From Peromyscus leucopus (taxonomy: Eukaryota > Chordata > Mammalia > Rodentia > Cricetidae), in the NCBI RefSeq assembly GCF_004664715.2, contig NC_051072.1, positions 43,197,642 to 43,261,641 of the forward strand: DNA of 64,000 bases. Reading direction: 5' to 3'. Of this stretch, positions 44,111-55,050 are shown in pieces; the first letter of the stretch is position 1; every line of letters begins with the position of its first letter. The translations under genes and the position numbers were made by a program. The notes beneath the pieces are model-generated. The model was not told where the DNA came from. It searched no databases and saw nothing but the letters and a program-made list of their open reading frames with translations.

Positions 44111-44600
44111 AATGCCTTCAGCCTTTCTAAGCCCTGACTATAATTTGAAGACTATCTTCCAGAAAGATGCTGCAGTGAAGTTTCACAGTTACTTGCCAAG
44201 CCAGAATCTGCCCATCAACCAGAATCTGCAGTTGTTACCTAACATCCTAAGTGTAACCCTTGGCAACCATGAGGAGTCTCATTTCTCTTCTTCTGGTTTC
44301 TTGATCTGAAACTGAACAGTTCTAGGAGACAAATCCCTGGAGACAGAAGGAAATTACAAGGTCTGTGCAACTGTGTGTCAATATCAAAATTGTTTTTGTC
44401 CATCACATTTCTGAAGAGAGGCAGGTATAGTACCATCGTGTTATAACTACTGAGCAGCAAGTCCAAGGGGCTGTGAGTTAATAATGATAGACTGCAAAGG
44501 AGAAACAGTGATGAAAAAAGAAAGAAAAATGAGGAGGAGGAAAGGGGCAAAATTCCAGATACAATTGATTTCTAAGAAGTTCGGTAGAAAGTAAATGTCA
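44111..44600. other. Unassigned non-coding stretch
   Basis: Purine-rich patch at 44510-44550; nothing else recognised. Confidence 0.4.
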
Positions 44601-44775
44601 GGGCTGGAAAGATGGCTCAGCAGTCAGAAGCCCACACTACTCTTACAGAGAACCTGAGGTCAGTGCCCAGCACTCATGTTGGATGGCTTACAACTGTCTC
44701 TAACAACAGGTTTGGGAGGATCCAATGCCTTAACCCACACACAACACACATACGTGCGCATAATTTTTAAAAGGA
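44601..44775 (+). repeat. B2/B3-type SINE, diverged
   Basis: GGGCTGGAAAGATGGCTCAG head, 'cagtgcccagcactcatgttggatggcttacaactgtct' middle and a CA-rich tail ('acccacacacaacacacatacgtg'). Confidence 0.88.
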
Positions 44776-45162
44776 AGTGAATATCATCAAACATAACAAA
44801 CATAATGAAAAAGAGACCAGACAGAAATAACAAACCCAGAGCTAGTGCTCTGGCCTCTCACTTGGTGGGGCTGAGTGGGAAGTGATGTAAAGATAAGGTA
44901 GAGTGAGGAATAAAGGCAAGAATAAGTAAACTCTAAAACTAAAATCCAAACAAACCCAGAAAAATCCATATAGTTCACTCCCCAGAAAAGAAATTGTGGT
45001 CCCAAATATGCTGCGGCGAGGTACCTGTTTTTGTTTTGTTAGAGATATTTTTGGATCTGTTTTAAATGTAAAACTAACTGGAGTCTCCCTGCCCTCCTGC
45101 AATCGCTGACTCTGGACTGGGCCACCTCACTGCAGGTTTGAACCTGCAGTGTGAGGGAAATT
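44776..45162. other. Unassigned non-coding stretch
   Basis: No recognised feature. 'tgcaggtttgaacctgca' at 45131-45148 is a perfect short palindrome. Confidence 0.45.
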
Positions 45163-45168
45163 GGGGAC

Positions 45169-45509
45169 TGTGGGATGACTCATCCCTAACAGGCTTGAGG
45201 GCCAGCCGGCCCAAACCAGTAAAAAAGATACTTTCTGAGAGCCAGCCTAGGTATGACTAAAGGCCATAGCAACAGTGGCTGAGACATGATCTGGAGATGA
45301 CCTGGACCAATGAGAGGCAGCCATGTCACACCAGCAAATGCATGTTCATCAGACCTTCCCCCAGGATGAAGTGGAGGGTATGTAAGTCTTGCCTCTTCCT
45401 GAGTAAACTGAGCTTGTTGTTTCAACATTCTCCTGGAGTCTGTATAGTTGACTTTGCATCTACTTGGCCCCCTCCCCCAAAGGGAACAAGAGCACAGGAC
45501 CCTGCCACA
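45169..45509 (+). mobile_element. Solo LTR, ERV2-type, family C
   Basis: Exact 6-bp TSD GGGGAC (45163-45168, 45510-45515). Ends TGTGGGATG and CCTGCCACA carry a short inverted repeat (TGTGG/CCACA). ACCAATGAGAGG (CCAAT box) near the middle and a GAGTAAACTGAGCTTG stretch in the R region point to plus orientation. 341 bp. Not obviously related to families A and B. No internal sequence. Confidence 0.88.
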
Positions 45510-45719
45510 GGGGACCTTACAAGAAGAAGGAGGAAACTTGGTTAGGCACAAAATGCTGTGAATGTATTTCCTCTGCTGTCCCTTGTGCTTGGTGCTTCAG
45601 TCCCAAGTACATGAAACAAGTGATTTTCATATAGAGGTGGTAGGGATGTAGGATATTGCCTCCTTTTCTTTGCAAAGCATCTGTTAATAAAGATGTAAGG
45701 AAGAAGCTTCCCTCACAAA

Positions 45720-45788
45720 AAGCAGAAGGGGGAGAGGGAGAGGAAGAAGAAAGAAGAAAGGAGAAGGAGGAGGAGAAGGAGAAGAAAT
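45720..45788 (+). repeat. GA/GAA-rich purine tract
   Basis: Degenerate GGAAGAAGAAAG-type simple sequence, uninterrupted purines over most of its length. Confidence 0.9.
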
Positions 45789-46367
45789 ACAAAACATTTT
45801 AAAACTCTACACTAAATTCACTGGAAGATATCCCATTATCTGGGAGTTTGTGGGGTGGAGTAAGGGAAGCATTTCCTGTGGAGTTCTATGTATAGCCCTA
45901 ATTATCAGTGTTGATGTTGCACACATTAACATCATTAAAATCAGCAGGAGGGAGACTTTCTCAAGAGCCTCATGAGGAGGAGAGATTAGTAGCAAATATT
46001 TTATTTTCCACTGAGGTTGGTATGAAAAGAAGTTAGTCTATGCCAGAATAAGACTTCTGCTAAGAACAGATAAACAAATAAGCAACATTTATAAAGCCAA
46101 GGCAAAGACCTCACAGGCAGCAAAGTCAGATATCTGTGAGGTATCTCCCTTCATGGTATTGATGCCTAAGAAATGGAACCCTCCATTCTTTATCAAACAG
46201 ATATTCAATGTCAGGACACAGTCCTAGCCAGTGAGAAGCTCACAATGTAATTTCAAGTTCAGCACCACAAGCTCTCTGTATTATCCCTTAGAATCCTCCT
46301 GGCAGGAAAGTAGCCTATACAAATGAGCTTTGTGGAGAAGAGTGGACTGGATTTCAGTGACTGTGTA
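45789..46367. other. Unassigned non-coding stretch
   Basis: No recognised feature before the CA-rich tract. Confidence 0.45.
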
Positions 46368-46694
46368 CACACATAACACACACACACACAGACAGACACA
46401 TACATAGACATAGACAAACACATATATGCATACATACACACACAAAGACACACATACCTACACACAAAGACACAGACACACATACACACACACTGACACA
46501 CACATAGATCCACACACAAAGACACACATATAGACACACACACATACATACACACACAGACACACACGCATAGATACACACATACATAGATATACATATA
46601 TATAGATGCACACACATAAACACTCGTGCACGCATACACACACATAAACACACACATATACACAAACAGACACATATATAAACACACACACACA
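46368..46694 (+). repeat. Long degenerate CA-rich tract (CACATA/GACACA)
   Basis: About 325 bp built from CACACA, CATACA, GACACA and TAGACA words, with no clean periodicity. It produces three overlapping minus-strand frames of 77-181 codons made almost wholly of C, V, Y and M, which are not genes. Confidence 0.95.
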
Positions 46695-46927
46695 AACGTT
46701 TACAAAAGTTAAAAAAAAAAAACCCTCTTCTTTCCAAACAAGATATACACGTTATCCATCCCTTCCAATCTCTTTGCGAGATTTGTAAGCTTGCTTGAAA
46801 CCTGGGAGAGTGCAGAGACCCCTGATTGCTTGGGGGTGAAACATGGTCTGCTTCCGTGGAGATGCCTCTCCCATAAATGCTGCCTCTACCCTGTGCCATG
46901 CTGATGTGACATGCCTTACTTCATTTA

Positions 46928-47260
46928 CTCTTTTTTTTTTAATTTTTGAGATTATAATTTAATTGCAACATTTCTTCCCTCCCTTTCCTCCCTCCAAACC
47001 CTCCTATATACCCCTCCCCACTTTCCTTTAAATTCATGGTCTCTCTCTTTTTCTTTTTAACTGTTATTGAATGTGTATATGTATGTATCTGCATATATGT
47101 GTTTGTTTATTTATTCATTCATTTATTTATTTATTTAATAAAAGTAACCTGTTAAATCAGTATAATGCTACCTGTATGTGTGTTTTCAGGGCTGACCTTT
47201 AGCACTGGACAGACTCTTAGCAAGCCTATGAGTTAAGGATTCTTGGTTTCACATTTAAAT
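46928..47260 (-). mobile_element. Lx-type L1 3' end, antisense
   Basis: 'tttttgagattataatttaattgcaacatttcttccctccc', 'aaattcatggtctctctc', a (TTTA)n patch (47107-47138), 'tataatgctacctgtatgtgtgttttcagggctgacctttagc'. Same 3' UTR order as 40368 plus 40955. Confidence 0.82.
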
Positions 47261-47535
47261 TTGCCTTAATAAGACAGGACTTAATATCTGATCCACATGG
47301 CAGCAAACCCACACTCTTTGCAGATAGTTATACTATGTCATAAAGGAGGAATGGACAAAATGAGTGAAATAATAACAGTAAGAACAGGAAACCAAGGCGT
47401 CAAAATTACAGCACAGCATTCTAAGACACAAGGAACTTGCTAGTTAACTGTTACTGTTAAATTATTTCCCCTAAGCCCTGTGATAAAAAATTGATCTGAG
47501 TTTGGAAAATGAATGACCTTTCTGTGGTAGTTCTC

Positions 47536-47573
<38 letters not shown>
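47536..47573 (+). repeat. (CA)n microsatellite
   Basis: About 19 CA units. Confidence 0.97.
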
Positions 47574-47578
<5 letters not shown>

Positions 47579-48364
47579 CTTGTATTTTGTGGTATCAATG
47601 CTCACCAATTTTTTGCCTATCTATCTTTAGCTTACTTTATTTTAAGAGTTAGTAATTTCCTTAAGAAGCCTAACACCCTGAATTGGGTTGTCATGGTAAA
47701 CATTTCATGTGTTTATAAGACTAGTAAAAGGGAGTGAATTAAATTTAATTTCTTTCATACCATAAGAAATTGAGCATTAGAGGCACAGTGATTGATTGCA
47801 AAGCAGCCGTGGTTCCTTTCCTAAGGCACTTCTATTTTAGAGAAGACACATCTCTAAGAAATGAAGTAATTACATGGTTGTGGGAAAGCTTTAGTAGGGA
47901 TAGCCTGAGGTAGGAGAGAGAGAGAGTTTTAGCAGATAGATGTGCCCTACCCCTAAGTTTCTCATCTAGGAAACAGTCTATATCTACACATATTATGGAG
48001 CTGCTTGCATAACCATGCATATATTTGGCTTACAAGTCAAATGAAGTATGAGGTCCAGAAGACACTGGGCATCAAGGAAGATTGTCGTAATCCCACTCAA
48101 TGCCATGAAATTCTTCAAGTCCTCACTTTATAAGTGATCTTCAATATGAAGTTAGCATTAAGCTATTCATCACCACAATCCATAACTATGTGGTAATTAT
48201 TTGACATGTGAAACACATATTAAATTGTTTGATATATTAAAAGATTTACCAACAATGAAATGCAAGCATCTATAATGCTAGTACTTGGGATGTTAAGGCA
48301 GGAGAACTATGGATTTAAGGGAAGTATTATAATAATACTATAATATATATTAGTAGCAGTATTC
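47574..48364. other. Mostly unassigned; weak B1-like trace at 48257-48325
   Basis: 'gcatctataatgctagtacttgggatgttaaggcaggagaac' resembles the B1 5' half with heavy decay; otherwise nothing. Confidence 0.35.
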
Positions 48365-48560
48365 TGAATACTAGTTCCTTATTGAATAAGGAGTTTGCAA
48401 ATACTTCCCCCCGTTCTGCAGGTTGTTCCTGTACACTGTTGTTTCTCTCCTTTGTTATATAGAAATCCCTCAGCTCCTGTTCTCAGAGAAAGCCATTTGT
48501 CTATTTTGTACTTTGGTGTCTTATTAAAAACAACAATTTCTTGATGTCTTCCTCCTGTTT
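48365..48560 (-). mobile_element. Old L1 fragment, antisense
   Basis: 'ggagtttgcaaatacttccccccgttctgcaggttg', 'tcctttgttatatagaaatccctcag', 'gccatttgtctattttgtactttggtg' is the reverse complement of a conserved mammalian L1 ORF2 3'-proximal segment. Confidence 0.72.
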
Positions 48561-48687
48561 TTGTGGAGTAGTTTCATCATCTCAGAGCTTAGGTTTAGAA
48601 CAACACAAATTTGAAAAGCAATAGGCCAAAGAAGAAATGAAAGTGAAAAAAGACAAGAGAAAACGAAAAGACAAGACAAGAGGTATA

Positions 48688-48817
48688 GGATGCAGCAATC
48701 TCAGGGCTATCCAGGCATTGGCACTGTGGAAGATGCAGGAAACTCAGTTCTATCCAGGCATTGGGACTGTAGAGGATGCAGCAAATTCTGCTATTGTGGA
48801 ATTGGCATTGTGGAGGT
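48688..48817 (+). repeat. Small tandem repeat, 43-bp unit, three copies
   Basis: Copies start GGATGCAGCAATCTC (48688), AGATGCAGGAAACTC (48731) and GGATGCAGCAAATTC (48774). Each ends in a 'ggcattg.ga/cactgtgga'-type phrase. The third copy is the most diverged. Confidence 0.85.
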
Positions 48818-48839
48818 ACAAATGCTCACATTAGAAAGA

Positions 48840-49915
48840 CAGACCCTGGGTAAATAGTACCACTTCCCACTTCTAGGAACTAGAAAACGGACAAACTAAA
48901 CCAAACTTGGAAGAAAGGAATTGATGAAAATGAAATCAGAAATAAAAATGTTTTAAAACTAAAATGAGTTGGTGTTTTGAAAAGAAAAACATGGCAAACT
49001 TATTGAAACTAAGTAATATCAGAAATGAGATTATACATTATAGCGGATGTTACAGAAACCAGAAAGATCACAGAGCCTGCCACCAATGTCCATAGATTGG
49101 ATTACCTAGCAGAAATGAATGGGTTAGCAGAAACATGACCGATCAAGAATCAATCATGAAGAAAAACAGTCTGAGCAGACTGACAACTACTAATATTCAG
49201 TAACTAATCACAACCTCCCTAAAAAGCCTAGAAACGGGTGGCTTTGTTGAAAGGTTGCACTAAATATAATGAAGTGATTCCATTCCTCCTCAGATTCTTC
49301 CAGAAACAGAGAGAATAGACACGAATGTAGTGTGAAGCCAGTATTGCTCGTATACCCAAAGGAAAGCCATTACATGGAAAGAAAATTATAGGCCAGCACC
49401 CCTATTAAAAACAATTGGAAAAATCTTCACTAAAATGCCAGCATACCAAATAATAGCACAGTAAGAGACCTAAACACCACAATCAGATGGAATTAGCCCT
49501 GGACTGCTACAGAGAAAAATCAAGTCATGATAAAGAAAAAAAAAAAACTGTATCAACAAATGAAGGATAAAATGCAAAATAAAATCCTGCAAAAAGATGC
49601 TGAAAAGCACTTGATACACTTCAAGTACTCCTTTATAATAAAAACTCCCAGCGAGTCAGGAATAAAAGGAACAGACTTTAACATATTGAAATCCACATAT
49701 ACCAAGTCTACAGGTAACATGATGCTCAGTGAGGAAAAACAAACGTTTTCCCCCAAAGATCATGACAAGCCAAGGATGCCCAGTCTTACCATTTCCTCTT
49801 GACATCACACCGAAAGTCCTAGCCCAAACAATTAGGCATGAAAAAGAAATGAAAAGCATTCAGATGGAGAGGAGGGAGTAAAGCTGAGCCAGTATGTAAA
49901 CGGCACAGGTTATGT

Positions 49916-49960
<45 letters not shown>

Positions 49961-50745
49961 CGAAGTAGGCTAACAAAAACAAATCGTAAGAATCAATTTA
50001 ACTATGGAAGTTGGACTCTGAGAATAAAAACTAAAACCCACAAATACTGATGAAAGAAAAAAAACAATATGAACAACTGCCCCCCCAAAAGACATTTATT
50101 TTTATACATCAGAAGATAAAAAGCCATACTAGCCCAAATAATCCATAGCTATATTGTAATCTCTATCAAAATCCCAAGGTCTATTTTTACAAACAGTAAA
50201 AAAAAAAAAAAAAAAAAAAAAAAATGGAAAATTCATATAGAATCACAAAAGACTTGCCCCAAAACAATCTTGAACAAGAACAAGGCTGAAAACATCTCAC
50301 TTTCTAATTTTCAAAAGTGTTATAAAACTATAGCATTTAGGACAATATGCTACTGGTATAGAGACAGACAAAGTTACCATTATAAAAGAACAGACTTCAC
50401 ACATGTAACATCAATTGACCTTTGAACAAATCGTTGTTGGAAAACTAAATGACCACATGTGGAAGAATGAAATTGGACCCTTATGGTGTTCCACCCAGGA
50501 AAACCAACCCAAAATGAGTTAGAAAAATAAAATATGAAAGTATAAAGTTATTAGAAAGCTGGACATTCATGATAGTTATTTGAGCAATAATTTTTATTTA
50601 GTAGCCTTCAGAAGCACAGACAAGAAAAGCCAAGTGAGATGAATACCACATCAAATTAAAATGTCTCTGCCAACACAGAACAAAATCAGCTACCTGTGGA
50701 ATACGAGGAAGCATGCAAACAAAGAAGGGTACACTAGATTGAAAT
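48840..50745 (+). mobile_element. Degenerate L1 LINE, ORF2 reverse transcriptase to C-terminus
   Basis: Plus-strand ORF2 landmarks occur in order: 'ttataggccagcacccctattaaaaac', 'aaaagatgctgaaaagcactt' (start of the RT DAEKA region), 'caagccaaggatgcccagtcttaccatt' (RQGCPLSPLL region), 'gtcctagcccaaacaattaggcatgaaaaagaaat', 'atctctatcaaaatccc', 'gcatttaggacaatatgctactggtatagagacagac', 'ctttgaacaaa'. No open frame over 91 codons. A41 (49919-49959) and an A tract (50196-50223) interrupt it. Mammalian-wide, old. Confidence 0.85.
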
Positions 50746-50769
50746 TTATTTTGTTCCAGAGTGAGATGC

Positions 50770-50960
50770 ATATATTCACCATCATATAATGTTATTTAAA
50801 ATTATCTCAATAACTCTGTGATAGCTAATTGGAAGCAGCTATTTAATAACCCTCACTATACCTCACACTGCAATTGTAGCTTGCCGTATAACACTAGACA
50901 AGACCGGATTCTTTGTCCCTATGGAACTTACAATTTGGTGAAGAACAAAACCTCTATGCC
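50770..50960 (+). repeat. Possible MIR-class remnant
   Basis: 'gttatttaaaattatctcaataactctgtgatagctaattggaagcagctatttaataaccc' and 'ctatggaacttacaatttggtg' have the MIR word order (aacaaccctatgaggtag...). Weak. Confidence 0.4.
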
Positions 50961-51394
50961 AAGGCTAAGTGCACAGCTGTGCCCTGTGCAACAATGTTTC
51001 AGTCAAGGAAGGATGAATTATAATGAAACTGAACTATTCATATTAACTGGTGTTTTTCTGAACCTGCTCTGTGTTTAGATCTGTTACATATACAAATACT
51101 TTTTGTGCTACAATTTGTTACAAATACATTACATAATTTTTCCATGACCTGTAGTATTCAGTACAAAAACATGATGTGCAGGGTTGCAGCTTCAGAGCGA
51201 TGTGAGCCACAGAACCAAGGTTTCTGTAAATACTTTTATGTTGTCTGCATTAGGGGAAAAAATCCCCTGTGGATGCATTTCTCAGATGGAATAACTCCCT
51301 TTTGTTAAGTGATGTGTGGCTGTATAAAGGGAAAAACAGCCACAGCAGCATGGAGATGTTTCAAGGGCACTTTCTCCTAAAGAAAGTAACATCT
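50961..51394. other. Unassigned non-coding stretch
   Basis: No recognised feature. Confidence 0.4.
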
Positions 51395-51497
51395 GGGATG
51401 ATGTAACTCAGTTGATACAGTGCTTGCTTAGCTTGCACCAAGACCTGGGTTCCATCCCAGCACTGCAAAGCTCATAGACCAGGTGTGGTGATACAGT

Positions 51498-51543
<46 letters not shown>

Positions 51544-51655
51544 TATTCTCAGAGATCAGGAAGTGAACACAGAAGGGCCAGAGTTCAAGGTCATCCTACC
51601 CAACATAAGGTGTTTGAGGCCAGCCTGAACTAGAGACCTTGTCTCAAAAAGAAAA
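51395..51655 (+). repeat. B4-type SINE (ID part plus B1 part) with internal (GT)n
   Basis: ID-like head GGGATGATGTAACTCAG, then 'acctgggttccatcccagcactgc', a B1-like 'ccaggtgtggtgatacagtgg', a (GT)22 tract (51498-51541) and a B1 3' part 'aggtgtttgaggccagcctgaactagagaccttgtctcaaaaag'. The fused ID and B1 order defines B4. The GT run splits the B1 half. Confidence 0.85.
51498..51541 (+). repeat. (GT)n microsatellite inside the B4 SINE
   Basis: About 22 perfect GT units. Confidence 0.98.
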
Positions 51656-51750
51656 AGAAAAAAAGAGAGAAAAAGAGAGAATGAAAGGAAGGAAAGGAGG
51701 AAGGGAGGAAGGAGGGAAGGAAGGGAGGGAGGGAGGGAGGAAGATTAAGA
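51656..51750 (+). repeat. Purine tract (GAAA, then GGAA/GGAG units)
   Basis: A continuous purine run of about 90 bp that grew from the B4 A-rich tail, passing from GAAAAAGAGA into AAGGAAGG and GGGAGGGA words. Confidence 0.95.
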
Positions 51751-51795
51751 ATAAAAGAAGGAAATACAAAAAAAAAACATGATATCCCAGGGAGA

Positions 51796-51918
51796 GCTGG
51801 GCATGGTGATTATACATGACAGTAACATCAGCACTTTGGAGGCCGAGGCAGCAGGATCACAATTCGAAGCCAGTTTGAGATATGTAGTAGAGGCTTCATC
51901 TCAAACAACAACAAAATG
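51796..51918 (+). repeat. B1 SINE, diverged
   Basis: GCTGGGCATGGTGATTATAC, 'cagcactttggaggccgaggcagcaggatcacaattcgaagccag', 'catctcaaacaacaacaaaa'. Immediately downstream of the preceding B4 and purine tract. Confidence 0.88.
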
Positions 51919-52680
51919 TAGCATCCAAGAGGTAAGCTCGTGAGTGGGGGTACATGGTCAGCACACGCAATTACTGCTGGTGATTCCAACAGTGGGGTCC
52001 CAGGAGACCCTTGTCGGCCACAGTGCTACAGTCCATTGTGCTGGAAGACATGGCGAGTGAACACTAGAATGTTACCAGAATACTGTAAACTGTGTTAAAG
52101 ATTGTAGGCCTTATCCTCTGGGCACATGATACTTCCAAGAATCTTAACACGGCAGTGGCAGTCACACTTTCTTGTAGAGATGAATGAAAGGGAACAAGCC
52201 TGAGAACAAAAACTCAAGGCAAACCGATGTTGTGGGAAACAGCAAAACGCAGCAAGAACAGCAAAGACTGGGTGGATAAAGGCAGGGCCGGAAAATAGAA
52301 TTGATTTAATCATCGGCCAAATGAGGAAAAGGGAAAGAATGAAGATGTGGGCTATGATGAGCTGGGCACCAAGCTAGAGAGGGAAACCACTCACGGAGAC
52401 AGATGTGCAGTGTAGACGCCAGCTTCCAGAGGTAACAAGATGGTCCTTTTTGGGTGTAAAGAATGTGATTTGCCTGTGAAACATGTGAGTTAAAGTATCT
52501 GTTATTTGGGAAGGAAAACTGGGCTAGAAGGAAACCTGGAAACTACCTCCACACACATGAATGGAAGTGCATTTTTCACAGATACAGAAATTGCCAGCGT
52601 TGGAGGGTGAGGTCAGAAAGCCTAGGAAATTACTGTAAGGGGCACCTGCCAGAGAAAGACGAAGAAAACACACACACAGT
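51919..52680. other. Unassigned non-coding stretch
   Basis: No recognised feature. Confidence 0.4.
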
Positions 52681-52930
52681 GGCCGGTGGTTATGAGCATT
52701 TGCTGCGCAATGGCTGGGACCAGAACCCAAACCCTCAGCACCCTGAAAAAGCCTGCAATGACTGTGACCCCAGTAATGGAGGGACGGAGGCAGCATGTTG
52801 CTAGCTAACCAGCCAAGACAAAACCAGGTTCTGTGGGAGACCCTGTCTCAAGAGAGTGAGACTGGAGAATAATGGACCAGCATACCTGATGTCCTCCTCT
52901 GGCTTCCACACAGAAGTTCACACTCATGCA
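52681..52930 (+). repeat. B4-type SINE
   Basis: 'ggttatgagcatttgctgcgcaatggctgggacc' head, 'aatggagggacggaggcag', 'ctaaccagccaagac', 'ggttctgtgggagaccctgtctcaagagagtgag', 'acctgatgtcctcctctggcttccacacag'. Full-length order of B4, ending in a CA tract. Confidence 0.85.

Positions 52931-52976
<46 letters not shown>
52931..52976 (+). repeat. (CA)n microsatellite at B4 tail
   Basis: About 23 CA units continuing the SINE tail. Confidence 0.98.
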
Positions 52977-52978
<2 letters not shown>

Positions 52979-53254
52979 GCATGACAAACAACAGACAGCA
53001 CCTAGGAGCTAACAGAAAAACCAAGAGAATGTTACTCTACTAAATCTAGCAACCAGGCATGAAGGATTCCATATAGATTATTTCCAAGAGGTCACATTAA
53101 ATAAGGTTTGAATGATGTTTATTGGATTTGGCAGTGAGAAGTTGGCCAGTCAATCACTCTGGAAAGAGGAATAGTAGCGAGAGAGTCAGGCAGCAGTGGG
53201 TGGAAGAGTGAAAAGGATGAAGACCCAGGAAGCATTAGCTTCCTTTTTAAGAAA

Positions 53255-53375
53255 TCCAGGCATGCTCTTTACACCAACAGTCCACGCTGCACTGGAGGCT
53301 GAGACGGGAGGACTGCTTGAGTCCAGGAGTTCTAAGCCAGCATGGGCAATACAGCAAGACACTTCCTCTTCTAGG
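53255..53375 (+). repeat. Proto-B1 (PB1D-like) SINE
   Basis: 'gaggctgagacgggaggactgcttgagtccaggagttctaagccagcatgggcaatacagcaagac' keeps the 7SL-derived motif with 'gagtccaggagttc', closer to proto-B1 or Alu monomers than to modern B1. The 5' head is diverged. Confidence 0.75.
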
Positions 53376-53758
53376 ATAAACAAGAAGACACATGGTATTA
53401 ACCAGTGATAAAGTTAGAATACCCATGCTTCCTTAATGTCTCCTGTGAGTGTGTTACAGGGAGTCAAATAAGAATGTCCACAAGTTAAACTAAAAGCTCT
53501 GTAAACAACAGGGTGCTTGCTGCCATCTCTGGCTTTGAGAGGGTCAATCCCCCCAAGTGCCAGCAGGTGGGGATAATGTCACAAAAGATGAGGGACAGAC
53601 AGAACGGGTGGCCTGTCATCATCACCAGTAAGCAGGAATGATGTGAGCAGACATGAATGATGTGAACCCACATGACAAAGTTGCCACACTGTCCCTTCAG
53701 GAAACAGGCTCCCTCCTGAAATCTGAGCTGCAGTGGTTGAACTAAACCGAACAACTAT

Positions 53759-53765
53759 GCATGTG

Positions 53766-53817
<52 letters not shown>
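53759..53817 (+). repeat. (GT)n microsatellite
   Basis: About 27 GT units after a TGTGTTG start. Confidence 0.98.
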
Positions 53818-53819
<2 letters not shown>

Positions 53820-54084
53820 ATCCTGAAGCTAACTTTATGAAATGAAGATAGTTTTTTCCAGTTAATAATGAATACATAAATTAAAAGAAGATAAAAATGC
53901 AACAAAACACCCTTTCCACCTCCCACAACACAGTGCACTTTTTGGGAACAGATAAAACTTTAGATTCAAATTTAACCTCATTTTAGACACTGATCACATT
54001 TAAACACTGATCACACTGGCACTTTTGATCTGTGGGATCAGATTTCTTTTTCTCCCACAGGAAAATTTGATATATCACTTGTCT

Positions 54085-54285
54085 TATACAGGGTCTCATA
54101 TAACCCAGTATGGTTGAGAACTTGCCTTAGGGTAACTTTGAATTCCAGACAGCCCCTGCCTTCATCCCCAAGTGCTAAAATTGTAGGCTTGTGTCAACAT
54201 GCCTGGTTTTATGTGGTACTGGGTGTGATCATGCATGCTAGGCAAGTATCTACCAACAGAGCTGCAAACCTAGCCCTAGATATTT
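54085..54285 (-). repeat. B4-type SINE, antisense
   Basis: Plus strand: 'atacagggtctcatataacccagtatgg', 'gccttcatccccaagtgctaaaattgtaggcttgtgtcaac' (B1 antisense) followed by 'tgctaggcaagtatctaccaacagagctgcaaacctagccc' (ID antisense). The order B1-antisense then ID-antisense equals B4 on the minus strand. Confidence 0.87.
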
Positions 54286-54919
54286 ATAAATTTGTTTAAT
54301 ATGTTACTTATATTTAACAGACAACAAAAGAATTTTCTATAACAGTTGTTGGATCACTGAAGATATATTCTCAGGCTCAGGGAAGCTTTGTTTTATATGG
54401 CATTTGGTGTAAAATTTAGTTGTACTTAAAAAAAAAAAAAAACTTCCTACTTGGATCCAAATTTTGGAAATAACAAAAGGAAGAGAACTATGTGGGGCTA
54501 TGTAAGAGGGATTTATTTGTTCATTGCATTACTCAAATGGATCTTACACAATTTAGTTTTCAGCATAGCTGCAACTGGTTTCATAGAAATTGGAGAAGCT
54601 GATCTATAATTTATATATATATATTGGTTTGTTGGCTGGTTCCATAGATGAATGTTCAGGGGTGGGAGGTTGGTTTTTTTCTTCCCTTAAAATTACTCTC
54701 TCAGTTTACAGGGATGCTTGAATGAGCTAATTTTGTACAGCATTTTGAGGGAAGAATTTCTAAAGCTACTGTAGTTAAGTGGTTAAAAGTTCTACAAAAT
54801 TATTGCCTGAGACAGTTTTACCTCATACATAGTGTACACAGAGACTTTGCTTGCAAACGTTCTCAAAAATTTCCACTACGCAAAGCCAAGATACATTCAG
54901 TTAATATGAAAAAAAAATA
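54286..54919. other. Unassigned non-coding stretch
   Basis: AT-rich, with A14 at 54427-54441 and (TA)n at 54612-54624; nothing else. Confidence 0.45.
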
Positions 54920-55050
54920 TACATTGGGCTTGGTGGTACACAGAATCCCAGCGCCTGGAAAAGAAGACAGGAGGATGGAGTCATCTTTAGCCACATAGAG
55001 AACTGAAGGCCAGCCTGAGCTCCATGCGGACCTTTCTGTCTAAAAAAATT
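54920..55050 (+). repeat. B1-like SINE, strongly diverged
   Basis: 'attgggcttggtggtacacagaatcccagcgcctgg', 'aggaggatgg', 'aaggccagcctgagctcca', 'tttctgtctaaaaaaat'. Confidence 0.75.

Noticed and set aside
46259..46899. Minus-strand frames of up to 181 codons rich in C, V, Y and M
   Set aside because: They are translations of a degenerate CA/CATA tract; no domain, start context or non-repeat sequence supports a protein.
49527..49802. 91-codon plus-strand frame as a novel lysine-rich protein
   Set aside because: It matches the decayed L1 ORF2 reverse-transcriptase region (DAEK motif and the segment before RQGCP).
51395..51480. tRNA-like sequence with both promoter boxes
   Set aside because: It continues into a B1 part and a simple-repeat tail, which makes it a B4 SINE, not a tRNA gene.
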